Shown: one piece after another, positions 10,568-21,870 of the stretch
Layout of the letters: each line of letters opens with the position of its first letter
Position numbering within the stretch: position 1 is the stretch's first letter
DNA from: Phymatolithon calcareum
Taxonomy: Eukaryota > Rhodophyta > Florideophyceae > Hapalidiales
DNA: 64,000 nt
Assembly (NCBI GenBank): GCA_977006965.1
Contig: OZ345356.1
Location: 1,984,001-2,048,000, forward strand
Reading direction: 5' to 3'
Made by a program: the position numbers and the translations under genes
Notes under the pieces: model-generated
Told to the model about the DNA's origin: nothing
The model's input: the letters and a program-made list of their open reading frames with translations, nothing else
The model's database searches: none

Positions 10568-12229
10568 GCCACCATCGTCATCTCATTTGCATCTCGTTCA
10601 AGCTTGCCACTCATTATGTCATATCCACAACCGTAGTACCAAATGTCCGAGTCTCTTTCGCAAACATCCTCGCGTCCCCTTCGGACAACGCATCTCTGGT
10701 TGCACTGGGCGTTGTTCATTGCGGCGATTACAAAGAGACTCTGCGCGCCACGGCTACTGAAGAGCATCGAGCAACACGCCCACGAGCTCAGTACACCGGG
10801 ATTGATGCGAGGAGGAATTAACGACACATGCAATATCGCCCGAGAGATACACGACACGCGACGTCAGGAGAATGGCGATTTATGCACTACAAAACAAGGC
10901 CGACGGGATGACGTACACAAATTTTCCCAAGCGAGACATGCAGCTTACGGCGGTTGACAGCAACTTCTGTACCGCTGCGCACAGAAAGGAATAGGGAATA
11001 AGATGGGGCGGTGACCAAGTAGGTGAACGGAGTAGATTTCGTGCTTTGGAAAGATCGATGATCCACGTTGACCCAGTGATTGGAATTGAGTGCCGACAGA
11101 AGCATATGATACTGTAGGTTTGTGCCAAGTGTACAGAAAGTGTTGGGTAATCAGCGTCAACGAAGGTGCGGTGCATCTAACTTATCATATTCTCAACGTC
11201 ATACGCCGTGGTTTTTTTTGTATACAAAGTCTCCTCAAACGGATCCTTCGCAAATCGGGACAGCTCTATAAACGCCCATTTAAAGACCATCTCTAAATCC
11301 GTTCTTCACATTTTGAAAACTTCTACGAAAAGCTGACAATAATCTAGATACGCAAGGCGAATCCACTCATCAGCGAAAACAATGAGAAGTCATCACCGAA
11401 ACTTGTGCGCACTGTGGTTCCTCCATCGCAAGTCGAAGAAAAGTTTGGACGCCTGGAGAAATGGTATACATCCAGGACGAAGAATATAATGCAAAAGTGT
11501 GGACTAGCGACGATAAAAAAAGAGTAGCCCCGTTTGGTTAACATAATCCTGAACCACACAGAGTATGCTCAAAGAATGAAAGATAGGAAACATAAGCAAG
11601 GTGCCATTTAACCTCCAGTTGGGTAGACAGACACCTTTACAATAAACTACAGTACTTCGATACAAAAGAGGACCCGAAAAGAGGGAAACTTAGACCTGAG
11701 AATTTTTTTCCATCGCTCCGAATCCATTTGAGGTCTTAAAAGCGGAACCATAAGAATCAACTGCAAAAATGAGCGATTTTCTCTAAAAAGACACATGAAC
11801 TTCCACAGGAACATTGCGAATTTGTTAAAGTCCAAAGTTGAGGTGGAAAATAGCCCGCGCCGCGAGCCGAAAGGTTTTCTGAAATCGGCAAAGGAACAGC
11901 CGAAAAATTTAGTAAATTCAGGTTGTGCCCCGACTTGAAGACGAAACTATTTTTTTAAAAAAAAAGTTTTCTTTCTAAAAAAAGAAAATACCGTAAGCAT
12001 TTTTGCGTAATGCTTGAAACCAGTCGAGCATTGGAATCTTTTGCTGTCACATTTGAAAATATTTCACTTCAATCTTCAGATTTTCGCAAAACTGGATACA
12101 GTTCCGTCGATGCAAACCAAAAAATTGATATTTTCATAAAGTTCTGATATGAGTATTGTTTGGGCCAGTGGGAGCGCTTCAAAGATAGGAAATTGCCCCT
12201 AAAATTCTCTACACGGACTTCAGTCAATC
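10568..12229. other. Intergenic, includes an inverted fragment of the 42.9/50.8-kb block
   Basis: No intact gene is seen. About 11490-11660 is the reverse complement of sequence found at about 43120-43240 and 51000-51170 (the run containing GCTACTCTTCTTTCT and ATGGCATCTTG). It is therefore a dispersed remnant of that duplicated block. The rest is A/T-rich with short meaningless ORFs. Confidence 0.5.
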
Positions 12230-13061
12230 ATCGTTAAGTGGATGCCCAATGTGGAACCACTTGATATCCATCAAATCGAGGAAATTCCACAAATGAATTG
12301 GAATCATAAATCTCAAGACACAGTGGTGCAGCAAAGCGGTTCTGAAAGAATGGAGAATTATTGATTTGTTCAATAAAATGGTAAAGTGGAATAAAGACAA
12401 GTTGGTACTGTACTGTTACCTCGGCCATACAAAATTATATTCTCCACCCGTGCAGATGTGAAGAACGTACGTTGTGTGTCGGTATCAAAACATAAACAAT
12501 TTTCAGTCATGTCTGAGAAAGATTACTAAGACTTAGTAATTCTAAATAATTTCTAATCGAATATGTGCGCTCCTTAAAAATCATTATATTAGGATCATCC
12601 TGTAGCCGTTCATCCAGTTCGTATCCGGAAAGTGAAGATATTCTGTCTTCTAACTTCCATTTAACAAGAATTAACTGTATTGCGTTTTTTGGTATATCGT
12701 CATTTCCACAGTGCCCTCTCATTTATCGAGGACTGCCGGCACGACCATGTCCTGCTTTCGGTCTTGATATCAGTCTGATATCGCTGCTCCGAGCTATTGA
12801 TAATCGAGCCGTCCTGAAGAAGTAGCTGATGTAAGAAGTATCGATATTGATCCCTCGCCTCGATCATCGCAAAAGTTTTGATGTTCACTTCTTGTCATAA
12901 CAAATAGAGCAACAGCTGAAAGTTAAAAGCTGCCGGAGCCGCGCTTCACTTTCCGATCTCCAAGGCATTCCCAACCAAATCAATCGTTTTCCTTGAGAAG
13001 CTTGCCGAGAGCGTTCCAATTTACTCATCGGAGTAAGTCGTCGCTTTGGTTGAGCCTAACC
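12230..13061 (+). promoter_or_regulatory. 5' flank of the WD40 gene, copied at loci B and C
   Basis: This flank is recognisably shared with 35120-35800 and with 46480-46935 plus 49081-49620, so the duplicated unit includes the likely promoter. Conserved runs include CCCAATnTGGAAC, a CTCATTTATCGAGGACTGCC run near 12718, and CGATCATCGCAAAAG. No clear TATA box is seen at the expected distance from the ATG at 13062, whose context aaccATGtc is good. In locus C a LINE sits inside this region. Confidence 0.5.
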
Positions 13062-14450
13062 ATGTCTACGCCGCCTAATGTTCGTCCCGTCGGTCCCACC
13101 GATGAAACAGCCCGTTATAATATCTGGAAGACGGACCATGTTCCGCTTCTGTACGATTGGATCTCATCTCGTTGGCTCAAGTGGCCTCATGCGGCCGTCC
13201 GCTGGGGTAGTCGAGGGCGAAATGGCGCCTCCGCTTTTTCCACACGTGCACTTTACCTTGGCGAAAGAACAGGCACAACGGGACCTGATGCGAATACCTT
13301 GCTTCACTTTGAGGCTCGAGTCATCGACGAGCACGCCAGTAAGTTAAATGACATCGCCTCTCCCTGGTTGGATGAACCCGTGGTGACCAACCGTTCGCAT
13401 TCGATATCAACACCCGAATTTTCGTTGAAGAAGCGCATTATTCATCCAGGAGAAGTTAACAAGATTCGCATGGTTGCTCCAGATGTCGTTGTCACTAATG
13501 CAGATAGCCCTGAGCTGTATGTGTGGGATTTCAAGTCCCAGCGCCACCGCGAGCGTGACGAGCTGAGTACCAACACCAACACCCCAACTTGCACGCTCAG
13601 CGGTCATACTAACATTGCCGAACATGCGCTTTCCGTATTTTCCACCAACGGTCCGTACCAACCCTCGGATGATGTCTGGATCGCCAGTGGTGGCGTCGAC
13701 CGCGAAATTCTTGTTTGGAACTTGCGTGATTACGAATCGAATGGTCGCATTATCAAGCCCTTGAAAAGACTTGGACCTGAGAATCAGTCAAATCATCATC
13801 AGCACACTGTGGAAGATCTGAGTTTTAATCGAGTTAACAGGAACCTTCTTGCCTCAGTGGGTCGAGATCAAATGCTTATCATCTGGGACTTTCGTCAAGG
13901 ATCACGTGCCGGGACGGTCGTTCGCGGTGCTCACCTTGGGGATATCAACTCATGTGACTTCAGTGGTCCAAACGATCACTTAATTGTGACCGGAAGTAAC
14001 GATGAACTGGTGAAAGTGTGGGACAAACGTTACCTCATGAACCAGAACGGCGTTGCGATTCCATACCACACTTTTTCTGGGCATTCTGGAAAAGTTAATG
14101 TGGTTGCGTGGAACAGATATCTACCGAACGTATGCGCCTCAGGTGGAGCAGATGGACATGTGCGCCTGTGGGATCGTTCCAAGGATTCCAATTCTCCTGT
14201 GGCAAACCCAATGATGACGAATGCTGCGCTTTTGTTTCGGCATGTGGGACACTCATTCGAAGACAATATGGTTGTTGATCTTGATTGGCAGCCAGATGAA
14301 TCAGACCCTTGGTGCATAGCATCGCTGAGCGAGAACATGGGCGCTGGCGGTTCCACTTTGCAGATATGGCGAATGTCCGATCTTTTATATCGCCCTCGAC
14401 ATATCGTGATAGCAGAACTTCGTCGCTACGAGAGCAGGAAGCGGAACTGA
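13062..14450 (+). CDS. MSI1/RBBP4/FVE-type WD40 histone-binding protein
   Basis: A 462-residue single-exon WD40 protein. The frame is open upstream to 12993, but MSTPPNVRPV is chosen as the start because it has a good ATG context and places the family's N-terminal helix at the right distance. The N-terminus (YNIWKTDHVPLLYDWISSRW, then LKWPHAAVRWG) is the histone-H4-binding helix region of the MSI1/RbAp48 family. Blades follow with ELYVWDFKSQ, EILVWNLRD, MLIIWDFRQ, LVKVWDKRY, HVRLWDRSKD and TLQIWRMSDLL, and the last strand closes near the C-terminus. Family members are nuclear subunits of CAF-1, PRC2 and HDAC complexes. Which complex applies here cannot be told. The long insert with SNHHQHTVEDLSFNR is usual for the MSI4/FVE branch. 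Two decayed copies lie at 35.8-36.9 and 49.6-50.1 kb, and both are full of inverted duplications of this gene. Confidence 0.93.
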   Translation: MSTPPNVRPVGPTDETARYNIWKTDHVPLLYDWISSRWLKWPHAAVRWGSRGRNGASAFSTRALYLGERTGTTGPDANTLLHFEARVIDEHASKLNDIASPWLDEPVVTNRSHSISTPEFSLKKRIIHPGEVNKIRMVAPDVVVTNADSPELYVWDFKSQRHRERDELSTNTNTPTCTLSGHTNIAEHALSVFSTNGPYQPSDDVWIASGGVDREILVWNLRDYESNGRIIKPLKRLGPENQSNHHQHTVEDLSFNRVNRNLLASVGRDQMLIIWDFRQGSRAGTVVRGAHLGDINSCDFSGPNDHLIVTGSNDELVKVWDKRYLMNQNGVAIPYHTFSGHSGKVNVVAWNRYLPNVCASGGADGHVRLWDRSKDSNSPVANPMMTNAALLFRHVGHSFEDNMVVDLDWQPDESDPWCIASLSENMGAGGSTLQIWRMSDLLYRPRHIVIAELRRYESRKRN

Positions 14451-14628
14451 TGATCCGAGAGTGCGTCGCGTGCCCGCGAACCGAAGTTGTGATATTCGTA
14501 ATATTCCTGTTATTTGACTGTGTGTATCAGTGCCATAATGTTCTTTCGCTCTTTAAAACCCCAAGTTGATTCCCATTAAAATCGAGTTCGTTTAGAAGGA
14601 GTTTGGCTCATGGGTTGAGTAGTGTTAG

Positions 14629-14666
14629 GGTGCGCTCCGTTAAGCACAGGTGCGGAGTAGCGCACC
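14629..14666. repeat. Stem-loop downstream of the WD40 gene
   Basis: Arms ggtgcgctccg and cggagtagcgcacc pair with a small bulge around a 13-nt loop, about 180 bp after the stop codon. It could be a 3' UTR structure. A diverged form remains at the matching place in locus B (near 36950), where pairing is weaker. Confidence 0.5.
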
Positions 14667-14940
14667 AACAGGATTCAGTTTCACGTCTTCCCTGCTGCAG
14701 TTACGGGTTCCATTTGCACCACTGTCGGTACGAGCTGTAGAAAATCATAATTGAAACACGTGGGCTTGCTTGCCCACATGTGTCTTCGACCGGCATCTAA
14801 ATTAATGCACACGGGCATGGGACCACGAGTTGATAGAACAATGCCTAAAAATACCGCGGCGCGATTAGCCGGTGCAGCCTTCATTTCCAATTTTACGCGA
14901 ACGCAATCTCCTGTGCTCAATATAAGAATCTGGACATAGA
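14667..14940 (+). repeat. 3' flank of the WD40 gene, copied at locus B
   Basis: Shared with about 36990-37410, including the runs GAGCTGTA, CATAATTGAAACACG and GCTTGCCCACATG. At locus B it is interrupted by a LINE A tail (37127-37268). It defines the downstream limit of the duplicated WD40 unit. No coding signal is seen. Confidence 0.6.
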
Positions 14941-15309
14941 GTCTATGTGACTGGAATTTTCCCTCAATTGAGAGAATGAGAATCATTTTTGAAACGAAAG
15001 CTGCTCTCTATCAGGCTCGTCAAAAGCATCAAGCTCATGGATGTGTTCAACATGCGTAAGATTGCGCCGCCATCAAACCGATTAAATGATAAGCACATGA
15101 GGATCGTTTTCTTGAATTTCCCACCTCTGCACTTGCAGGGCACAACAAATGTAGCCATCATGACATCAACTGTCATCCTTTTCTTTTTCTTGGGAGTAAA
15201 GTGGATTGCAACACGGATCTCAAATGCAATTGTGCGTTCTGGGACGACTGAACTCTGATAAGTAATGCCCGCGTCAGATGTTACCGATGAGTTGCTCGCC
15301 CGGCACTTC

Positions 15310-15470
15310 AAGGAGACCAGAGGTGGGTTTTTGTAGTCCACTGAATCGATTTACACAAGAAAAGAAACGCTTCCATAATCTGACCAAAATCTCTTGGCCC
15401 TGGGAAAGTTGCCCCAAGCGTCAGAAGATACGTTGGTAACTTTTAAATAAAAATCTACCTTTCTTCTTCT
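15310..15470 (+). mobile_element. Family-D retroelement 3' end, (CTT)n tail
   Basis: A 161-bp insertion bounded by the perfect 14-bp duplication tcgcccggcacttc (15296-15309 and 15471-15484). It begins in the run GGAGACCAGAGGTGGG and ends TAAATAAAAATCTACC plus repeated CTT instead of poly(A). The same end is at 19420-19638 (+), 31988-32264 (-, with a GAAA-rich tail on the + strand) and about 53905-53985 (-). The microsatellite-like tail is typical of some LINE or SINE clades. No coding part of family D is recognisable. Confidence 0.85.
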
Positions 15471-15837
15471 TCGCCCGGCACTTCGCAATACCTTCGCTGC
15501 GTCATGTACAGCTGACACTCTGCATGGACACCAGAGAATAAGAGCCAGCTAACAACCACGAAATTTTCCCGACGACTTTGATTCCCCCAATGCACTATAG
15601 GCGCACTTGTTGAATCTCTGCAGATACAGCACTTGTCAAGTATGAATCCGCACCATATAATGCTCCTTATTCCAGAGTATGCGGCAACAAGACAGCACAA
15701 AACTGCTATACCAAGGACCATCTCGCCTTCAAAATCTGTTTCGCACAGTGCGCTTTCTGTGGTCATTAATTTCATGACATCGGCACAATCTTGACCGAGC
15801 GACCAACTGTACTGCGAAGACTACATGTCGCCTTTTT

Positions 15838-16544
15838 CACTATGTGTGATGGAAATCAAGGTTTCTGTGGCGTCCGGCTTTGTATAGGTCGATCGACGAG
15901 GTTCGAACTCTGAAGCAGTTGCTGGCGACTGTGCGGGGCAGTGTGACTGTCGTGCAAGCATTCGACCCTGCGCCGTGTCGCGCCGCATTTTCAACCACCG
16001 CCGGGTGTGCGCGCCCGTGAGTCTGACGCACAGACTCTCAGCCTGTCGCAGCGTAGCGCCGCGTGGCGCAACCCAGTGAGAAGGTCGCATGAAAAGGATC
16101 CCGAAGACGTCCTTGGCTCGGTCGTGACTCGACTAAGGGTTCTTCCGGGCAGACACCGATTGTGGCGCCCAGGCGGTGTCCGGCGACTTCGGTTGGAGCG
16201 TAAACGCCTTAGCCCGTGTCCGCTTCTTGACTGCATCTGGTTGCGGCTCGAGACTGTGTCGGGCGACTTGGCTCGGCCCAGGAACCCTTCGCGCGGCGCT
16301 GCTTCTCGACTGCCACTGGTTGCGGCTCCAAGACAATCTTTGGCGATGCTAATCAACGCCCTGATGTCATCGCGGGTGGTCTATTTCCGACTGCCACCAG
16401 ATGTGCAGCCGAGACATGGCAAAGGGTATCAATGTATACTGGTCAACTGTGGTAATTGACTTGCAGAGGAGTGTAGGCCATCATCGGTGGTCTGCGCGCA
16501 GTGTATGACCTCAAGAGGTAGGTAATCGCAGGGGATATTTGATG
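15838..16544. repeat. GC-rich duplicated block, copy 2
   Basis: Second copy of the 1828-2540 block, with the same two TGGTTGCGGCTC units. Small indels shift all reading frames between the copies, which argues against either open frame being a protein. Confidence 0.65.
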
Positions 16545-17116
16545 ATTTTATTTTGAGAGCTCCCAAAGCCTCACCTTGGAGTAACGGGGCAGCTCTTGCG
16601 GTATTCTCTAAGCTAAAGTCCTCTGGCTACTCATCAAGTTCTTGATTCGTAATTCTCTCCCAACAAGAGCTCCTGTGAGTCTCTTGCACGCAAACTCAAA
16701 TTCTGTACTCATCTTCGACGATGCTAGAGTACGTTGTAAGGCGAATTCTGGCCGTCCACGTGGACGCGCGGAACGTGGAACCACCGCGCTTGCTCCGGGT
16801 GGAATCGAGTTGTCGAGCGGTAGGCAGAGAAGAGGGAGTGCTTTCCTAATTACTCTGCCGTCATCTAAGTAGACGTTAATTAAGAATAAAGCGCTGCCTT
16901 GCGAGCTCCACGAGGGGACAAAGCAAGTGAGATGACATGACATGTAAGGCGACTAGTTCGATCACCTAGGTAATCCGGTAGTAGGCACCCAATACTGGAT
17001 TGTGGTGTGCCTTTCTGAGAAGACTGTAGTGGTTGTTTTTCGAAGTTGTTGCCCCTTTTACTTTCAACAAATCAGTTGGACCCTAGAGCACAAACAGCCT
17101 TGCACACTTAAAGCAT
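16545..17116 (-). mobile_element. Family-B retroelement fragment with a 198-bp insertion
   Basis: Minus-strand family-B 3' region matching 2541-2907. It is interrupted at 16745-16942 by a foreign segment flanked by the exact 10-bp duplication tgtaaggcga (16735-16744 and 16943-16952). The copy near 2740 is uninterrupted, which confirms the insertion. The right edge meets the poly(T) of LINE A copy II. Confidence 0.7.
16745..16942. mobile_element. 198-bp insertion of unknown class
   Basis: The boundaries are set by the 10-bp direct duplication and by the uninterrupted copy at 2.7 kb. The insert has no poly(A), no microsatellite tail and no obvious terminal inverted repeat, and it resembles no other sequence in the window. 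A 10-bp duplication would fit some DNA transposons such as MULE derivatives. That is only an inference. Confidence 0.65.
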
Positions 17117-17333
17117 GAAAACAGTTTTTTTTTGAATTTAGAATTTATTAAACGCCCTCTGAAGCACTCATGAGACTGCAAGGGAGATTCGTTTCATCAG
17201 CTATTCTCTTATAGCTTCGATCATCTACTCAAATCCGTACAATCCGGGTTATCGTCGTAACCCTAGCTGCAAAAACCGTCTCCCGGGGGCAGAGGGAAAA
17301 GCATGGGGTCCACTGGTCAGATTTCCTATCGGG

Positions 17334-17685
17334 TATATATGCTAATTTATTTTAAAAGAACCCAAGACCTCGCTGTGAGTAACGGGGCAGCTTCTCAATT
17401 ACTTTTCACTTACAGCATTCTTTTTACCTAACATTTCCTTGATTCGAGTTTCTCTCCATATGAGAGTTCGAGCTGGTCTTTTACATTCATATTCGGTCTC
17501 TTTGTCCATCATCTTAGTCCCGAGTATGCGTTGAAGTGCAATAACCTCAATTTCAGCACCGGGTCCGAAATACTCACCGAGGATTGATTTCCTCCACAAC
17601 GGAGCTCTGTTAAAAATGAGTCTTAGGTATCTTAGTTTTGTCGGCCTATCCCTTATTTGTAACACTCCTGGAAACTTCTTATGCT
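17334..17685 (-). mobile_element. Family-B insertion inside LINE A
   Basis: Flanked by a 15-bp duplication with two differences (17319-17333 and 17686-17700, core agattTc.tat.ggg). LINE A at about 3085 is continuous across this point. The insert encodes minus-strand MLQIRDRPTKLRYLRLIFNR, then APLWRKSILGEYFGPGAEI and ECKRPARTLIWRETRIKEML, the most complete family-B C-terminus besides those at 50 and 60 kb. Confidence 0.75.
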
Positions 17686-18054
17686 AGATTTCGTATGGGG
17701 CTCAGGTTCGCAGCTCAGTTGACGGCTTGTCTATTCCATGTGTTCATAAAAGACGATAGTGAAGAAGAGTAGCTTGTCTAGAGCTTTTTCTGTGATATTA
17801 GTCTCCTCTTTGGTTAGTTGATATCTGTCGAGGACGTCCTCTAGATAGCTCGTGAGGGTTGATGCGGTGTCACTGAACTTGTCTGTGGGAAGTGATGTGC
17901 TCATTGGGGGAGAACCGACCGAATGCCCACTTTACTGCTAATTGGCGGTGCCGTGATTTCGGGAGTCTGATGATCGCCGGGGTGGACCCCGGCAGATCGT
18001 ACGGAATTTTCCTCTTTCTGCTTGCCTTCGAGACATCTCCTTCTTCTTTGAAGA

Positions 18055-18127
18055 CAGATTTTTATTTAAAATTTAGCAACGAATCTATGCGTTCTTAAAT
18101 TTTAAATAAAAATCTACCTTTCTTCAT
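18055..18127. mobile_element. 73-bp insertion with a perfect 20-bp inverted repeat
   Basis: Bounded by the 15-bp duplication cttcttctttgaaga (18040-18054 and 18128-18142). Positions 18056-18075 and 18096-18115 are perfect 20-bp inverted copies around a 20-nt loop. The right arm plus ACCTTTCTTCATC is the family-D tail. The structure fits a very short family-D insertion whose 5' piece was inverted during twin-primed reverse transcription, or alternatively a small foldback element. Confidence 0.75.
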
Positions 18128-18620
18128 CTTCTTCTTTGAAGATCAAGTTCCGTAACGATTTTGCTGAAACTCCCTGCTTGAGGAAAGTCAATGCAGTCTC
18201 AAAAACGTCGTAAAGCAACATTGCCGATATGTCTCCACTAACCCGTTGCAGTTCCTCCGCGTCTCTTTCTTCGATTGGAAAGCTCCTTTTCTTTGACCTG
18301 ACTCGTTCCAGCATTCTGAGTGCTACAACGAGTCTCCTGTTTTCGGCATTGTGAATTCAACAAAGAAGACGAAGTCTGACATAGCGGTTTTTCGATATTG
18401 GACCGAATACTTGTGCGAAAAATGTCTTCTCAACATCTTCGATTGCTGTCTGGACTCTCGGCGTCCATGGCGTCAGGTGCATGGCATACTCCCATCTTGG
18501 TTGTATCAACGCCTTGTAAGTCTTCACTGCTTTCAACGGGCTGAGTGCCCGCAATGAGACACCGACCTCAATTGATAGACCGCGATCTTGGCCTGTCGGA
18601 TGCGCTCAAGAATTTTTTTG

Positions 18621-19405
18621 TCGGCCTAGCACTCGCAAATTCCATGTAGACGAAACAAGAGATAATGAGGGAGCAGAACGAGATTGCGCAGAATACACTT
18701 GATCTCAACAAAGATTGCCATATCTCCGTACCATCTCTAGTCTTGCTGCTTCGAAAAAGGGTGTTTTTCGCGAAGGGTATACAATGCGCGAAGATGATGA
18801 ATTGCGTATTGTCAAGCATAATGAGTGGGAGTCTTCGGGGAACATATTGAAAGTAGTGGTCCTCGATATGGACGAGAGAATGATTACCACTTCAACAGCA
18901 GTATACTGCAATATACTGCAATTGCACTTTACTGGATAGGACCACTGGAATTAATGATGAACAAGGCTTCACAGCCCAAGAAGATTCGGCATCGACATTG
19001 TTGACCGCATAATGCATATTTCACTGTCTGATTGACGCTGATATTGGCTTCAACCGACCCTCTAGAATCTATGCCACTATTTGCAGTGACACTGCTAGCA
19101 GGTGTCAGGCTCTTAACGCCATGTACATATTACCAACAAGCTCAACATAGAAAATATTGTTCGGAACTTAACGTTTCAGGAAACAGTGACACATTCAAAA
19201 ATTGTACCTTGGAGGAACAAACTGTCTCAAACAACCCTGATATGGAGCAGAAAGTTAGGACATGTTTCACCGTAGACTAACAGCGGAGATGCTACCATTG
19301 CCAAAAGAGCATTCCAAAACACTTTTGCTGGCCGGTGCTGTCTTTCTTAAATCGATTGAAAATTTGTTTTCTTTACTTTTTCAAAGCGGTCACCAAGGAG
19401 TTCTC
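18621..19405. other. Intergenic with a fragment of a dispersed unknown coding repeat
   Basis: About 18780-18900 (+) encodes a DDELRIVKHNE, then SSGNILKVVVLDMDERM segment. A related DDLRIVKQNASGSAGNLLKLMDFDENI lies at about 42985-43075, with pieces at about 50790-50840 (+) and 60790-60905 (-). The parent protein is unknown. The remainder, including an ORF at 19032-19280, has no recognisable content. Confidence 0.45.
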
Positions 19406-19419
19406 TCTAGCAGTAGAAC

Positions 19420-19638
19420 CACAGCGTCTCACAGGACAGGGGAGTAATTTTCCCCCTCGAGGTCCCGAAGGAGACCAGAGGTGGGTTTTTGTAGTCCACT
19501 GAATCGTGTTACACCAACAATAAAAGAAACTCTTCCATAGACAGAATCTAGCCAAAACCTCTTGGCCCTTGGAAAGTTGCCCCAAGCGTCAGCAGAAGCG
19601 TTGGTAACTTCTAAATAAAAATCTGCCTTGCTTCTTCT
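19420..19638 (+). mobile_element. Family-D retroelement 3' end, (CTT)n tail
   Basis: A 219-bp insertion with the perfect 14-bp duplication tctagcagtagaac (19406-19419 and 19639-19652). The body is collinear with 15310-15470 and extends further 5', reaching GGGGAGTAATTTTCCCCC, which is also in the 31988-32264 copy. Confidence 0.85.
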
Positions 19639-19652
19639 TCTAGCAGTAGAAC

Positions 19653-21870
19653 TACGGAAGGACTAATCGCGCGCCAAATTTTACCAGAGCGTCAAGCCGT
19701 ACGAGAGCTTGGTGCGTCGGTCTCGAATCGTGCTTGCAAATTCCACGGGCTTGCGTGCTGCGGAAAACGCCAACATGATCGGACGATTATCAGAAAACTT
19801 CAAGCAGACAAATTTGATGCTTTTTGTACAAGCTCCATGATCTTAGGTTTTTCCCGAGAGACTTCCACGGAAGCACTTGATTATGGCTTGTCACCATGTA
19901 GGACAAAAGACAATGAGAAGCGCATGCAGTCGAGATGTGTTAGTGGAAAGGTCGTGGGTAGGCGGGGAGAAGGGAAAGGCCTACCTCCAAGGCAAGATAC
20001 GCGCAGGACTGGCGCGGATTAATACTGAGTAAACCAAACTTGCAACGGGAGGAAAATCGCTGAGCGCGGTGTCGGTCGCACTCCTTGGATGCCGTTACTG
20101 GTAGTGTCGTTAAGTGCCAACAGTGTCGGTGCCTGAGGGAGGTCAGCATACGCGAACAGCCCGGCTGTATCCGCCGTCGGCTTCTTCGCTATGCGGTTCA
20201 CAATGTTTTCACTCATGAAAAGCGAGCGCTTCAAATAACGACAATACAGATGCAATGCCTCATAGACGTTGAGAATAAGCGGACGTCCAAGGCATGTCTC
20301 ACTATCCAAGGAAGATGTTTAGTTGCTTCAAGCTGCTGTCGCGCATCGCTGTGGGAATGAGAGCAATTGTATTCGGTCAGATACGAACTCTCCACCCGTT
20401 CCTGCGTCTCTAGCAGTCAGTTAAACGAGTTAAATAAGTCCGAGCGATCATCCTTTTCGTGTACGACGCTCCATATTGTGTGGTATTTTCAAAGAGTTGG
20501 CTTCACACTCTTCCACAATACCTTCAATACAGTATGGTGCATTGCCGTGCGGACCTCCGGACCCATGCCGGTCCCAACCAGGGGTCCTCTTCAACGTCTC
20601 GCACGTGTAAAAGCATACTACGACTGTATTTTTCTGCCAAATCCGCCCATGGCCTCAAATGCCCTTCGCCACGCTCTTACGCAGTCGCTGTGCAGTGCGG
20701 CACTGCCAGTGCCCCCCGCCGCCACAATCGACCCCACCCATCGCCCGCTGGGAGTGGTTTTTGTCGCTCCGTCGCTGTTGTTTAGCAGAGGCGGTTTTTT
20801 GCGTCCCTTTCCTCGCCTGTGGAGACATCTTTTTCCGTCTTTGCCCACATTGTTCTGCCATAATCGCGCTTACTACCAGGTAGTTTTCCATGCTTTTCTA
20901 ATTCTCATTTCAATCTGCGCGCCTTCCTGGTCTCAATAATGTACTTGTATAATCAATTAAGCTCTTATTTTTTCCGACTTCTTTCTCATTTCGTTGATAT
21001 GTCCGACGTAGATCGCCTCCTTCGACTTACGCAAAATAAAAATAAATTTCGGCTCGAACTTTTTCCCTTCCCACTATTTCTTCAACGTTATACAAGGTAT
21101 TGCTGGTGCGAAGGGAAGTCAGAGAAATTATAGTTTACATTGATTAAAATGGCAAGAACACAGAATGAGAATGGTATGCATAGCAAAATAAAGCCCGGAA
21201 AGCGGCAGACGGTTTGCTCGAAGGTTTTGTAACCATTACCCACAATCGCCGCCGTCCAGCCTTGTGACTCAGGAAACGCCAATAGGTCTCCAACGGCAGG
21301 GCGGCGCCAATCGCTCTCAGCGCGGCAGCGGGTGGGGTCTATTGTGATACGTTGGAGGGCAGCCACCATCGGGATCAGACGGTGTGTTTGGTATGCGTCT
21401 TCATGCATCATCGGCGGCCTGTGGCAGGGCAATGGATAAAAGCGGTTGATGCAGTACGGTGAGGGCGGCCTTGAGGCATGCCTCGCCAACGGCGTGAGCA
21501 GCGGTAGATTTTGGTTTACACGTGTTAAACCGTGAACCGGACCTGTAGTCGGGAATGGCCTGGGCCAGTAGGCCGGGAGGTCGGCACGGCGCTGCCATTT
21601 GGTGGACAATTAAGGTTCAAAAGGTGCACATCGATCCAAACTCTCATGTAGGATGTTTGGCGATATTTGATAAGCTTTAAGTAACAGGGCCTCTCATCGT
21701 AGTCAAAATTAAGTAGATTTATTGAGAAGTTACCATGTGTCCCAACGTGAGGAAAGTCATCTCCTTTCTTAGCACTCTATTACACTAGAAATTTCAGTTG
21801 ACTTAATCAGAATTAAGTATTCACACCTAAAGTAACTCTATCGTGTTCATTATGAAGATTGCAACTAAAT
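19653..21870. other. Intergenic, no supported gene
   Basis: Open frames at 20367-20939 (+) and 21088-21609 (-) lie in GC-rich patches and overlap equally long opposite frames. No domain is recognised. A short run related in inverted orientation (ACCCCACCC core) occurs near 20725 and 21335. About 21700-21770 matches about 60905-60975 (aagtagatttattgaga, then tgtgtcccaa), which looks like the minus-strand 3' end of another repeat family. Confidence 0.4.

Larger units (their letters stand above)
17117..18620 (-). mobile_element. LINE A, minus copy II, with family-B and hairpin insertions
   Basis: The poly(T) at about 17117 marks the 3' end of a minus-strand LINE A. Its coding remnants include thumb-region pieces (minus 18554-18357, with QPRWEYAMHLTPWTPRVQTAI, then FGPISKNRYVRLRLLC) and the C-terminal end near 17750. 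It is interrupted at 17334-17685 by family B and at 18055-18127 by a hairpin insertion. At the site where copy I carries the nested LINE A (near 18220), this copy is continuous. Confidence 0.75.

Noticed and set aside
14629-14666. Bacterial-type terminator after the WD40 gene
   Set aside because: The stem has no following U-run, and the genome is eukaryotic. Kept only as a possible 3' UTR stem-loop.
20367-21609. Opposed ORFs of 190 and 173 residues as genes
   Set aside because: Composition is low-complexity and GC-driven, shadow frames are of similar length, and no family resemblance is seen.
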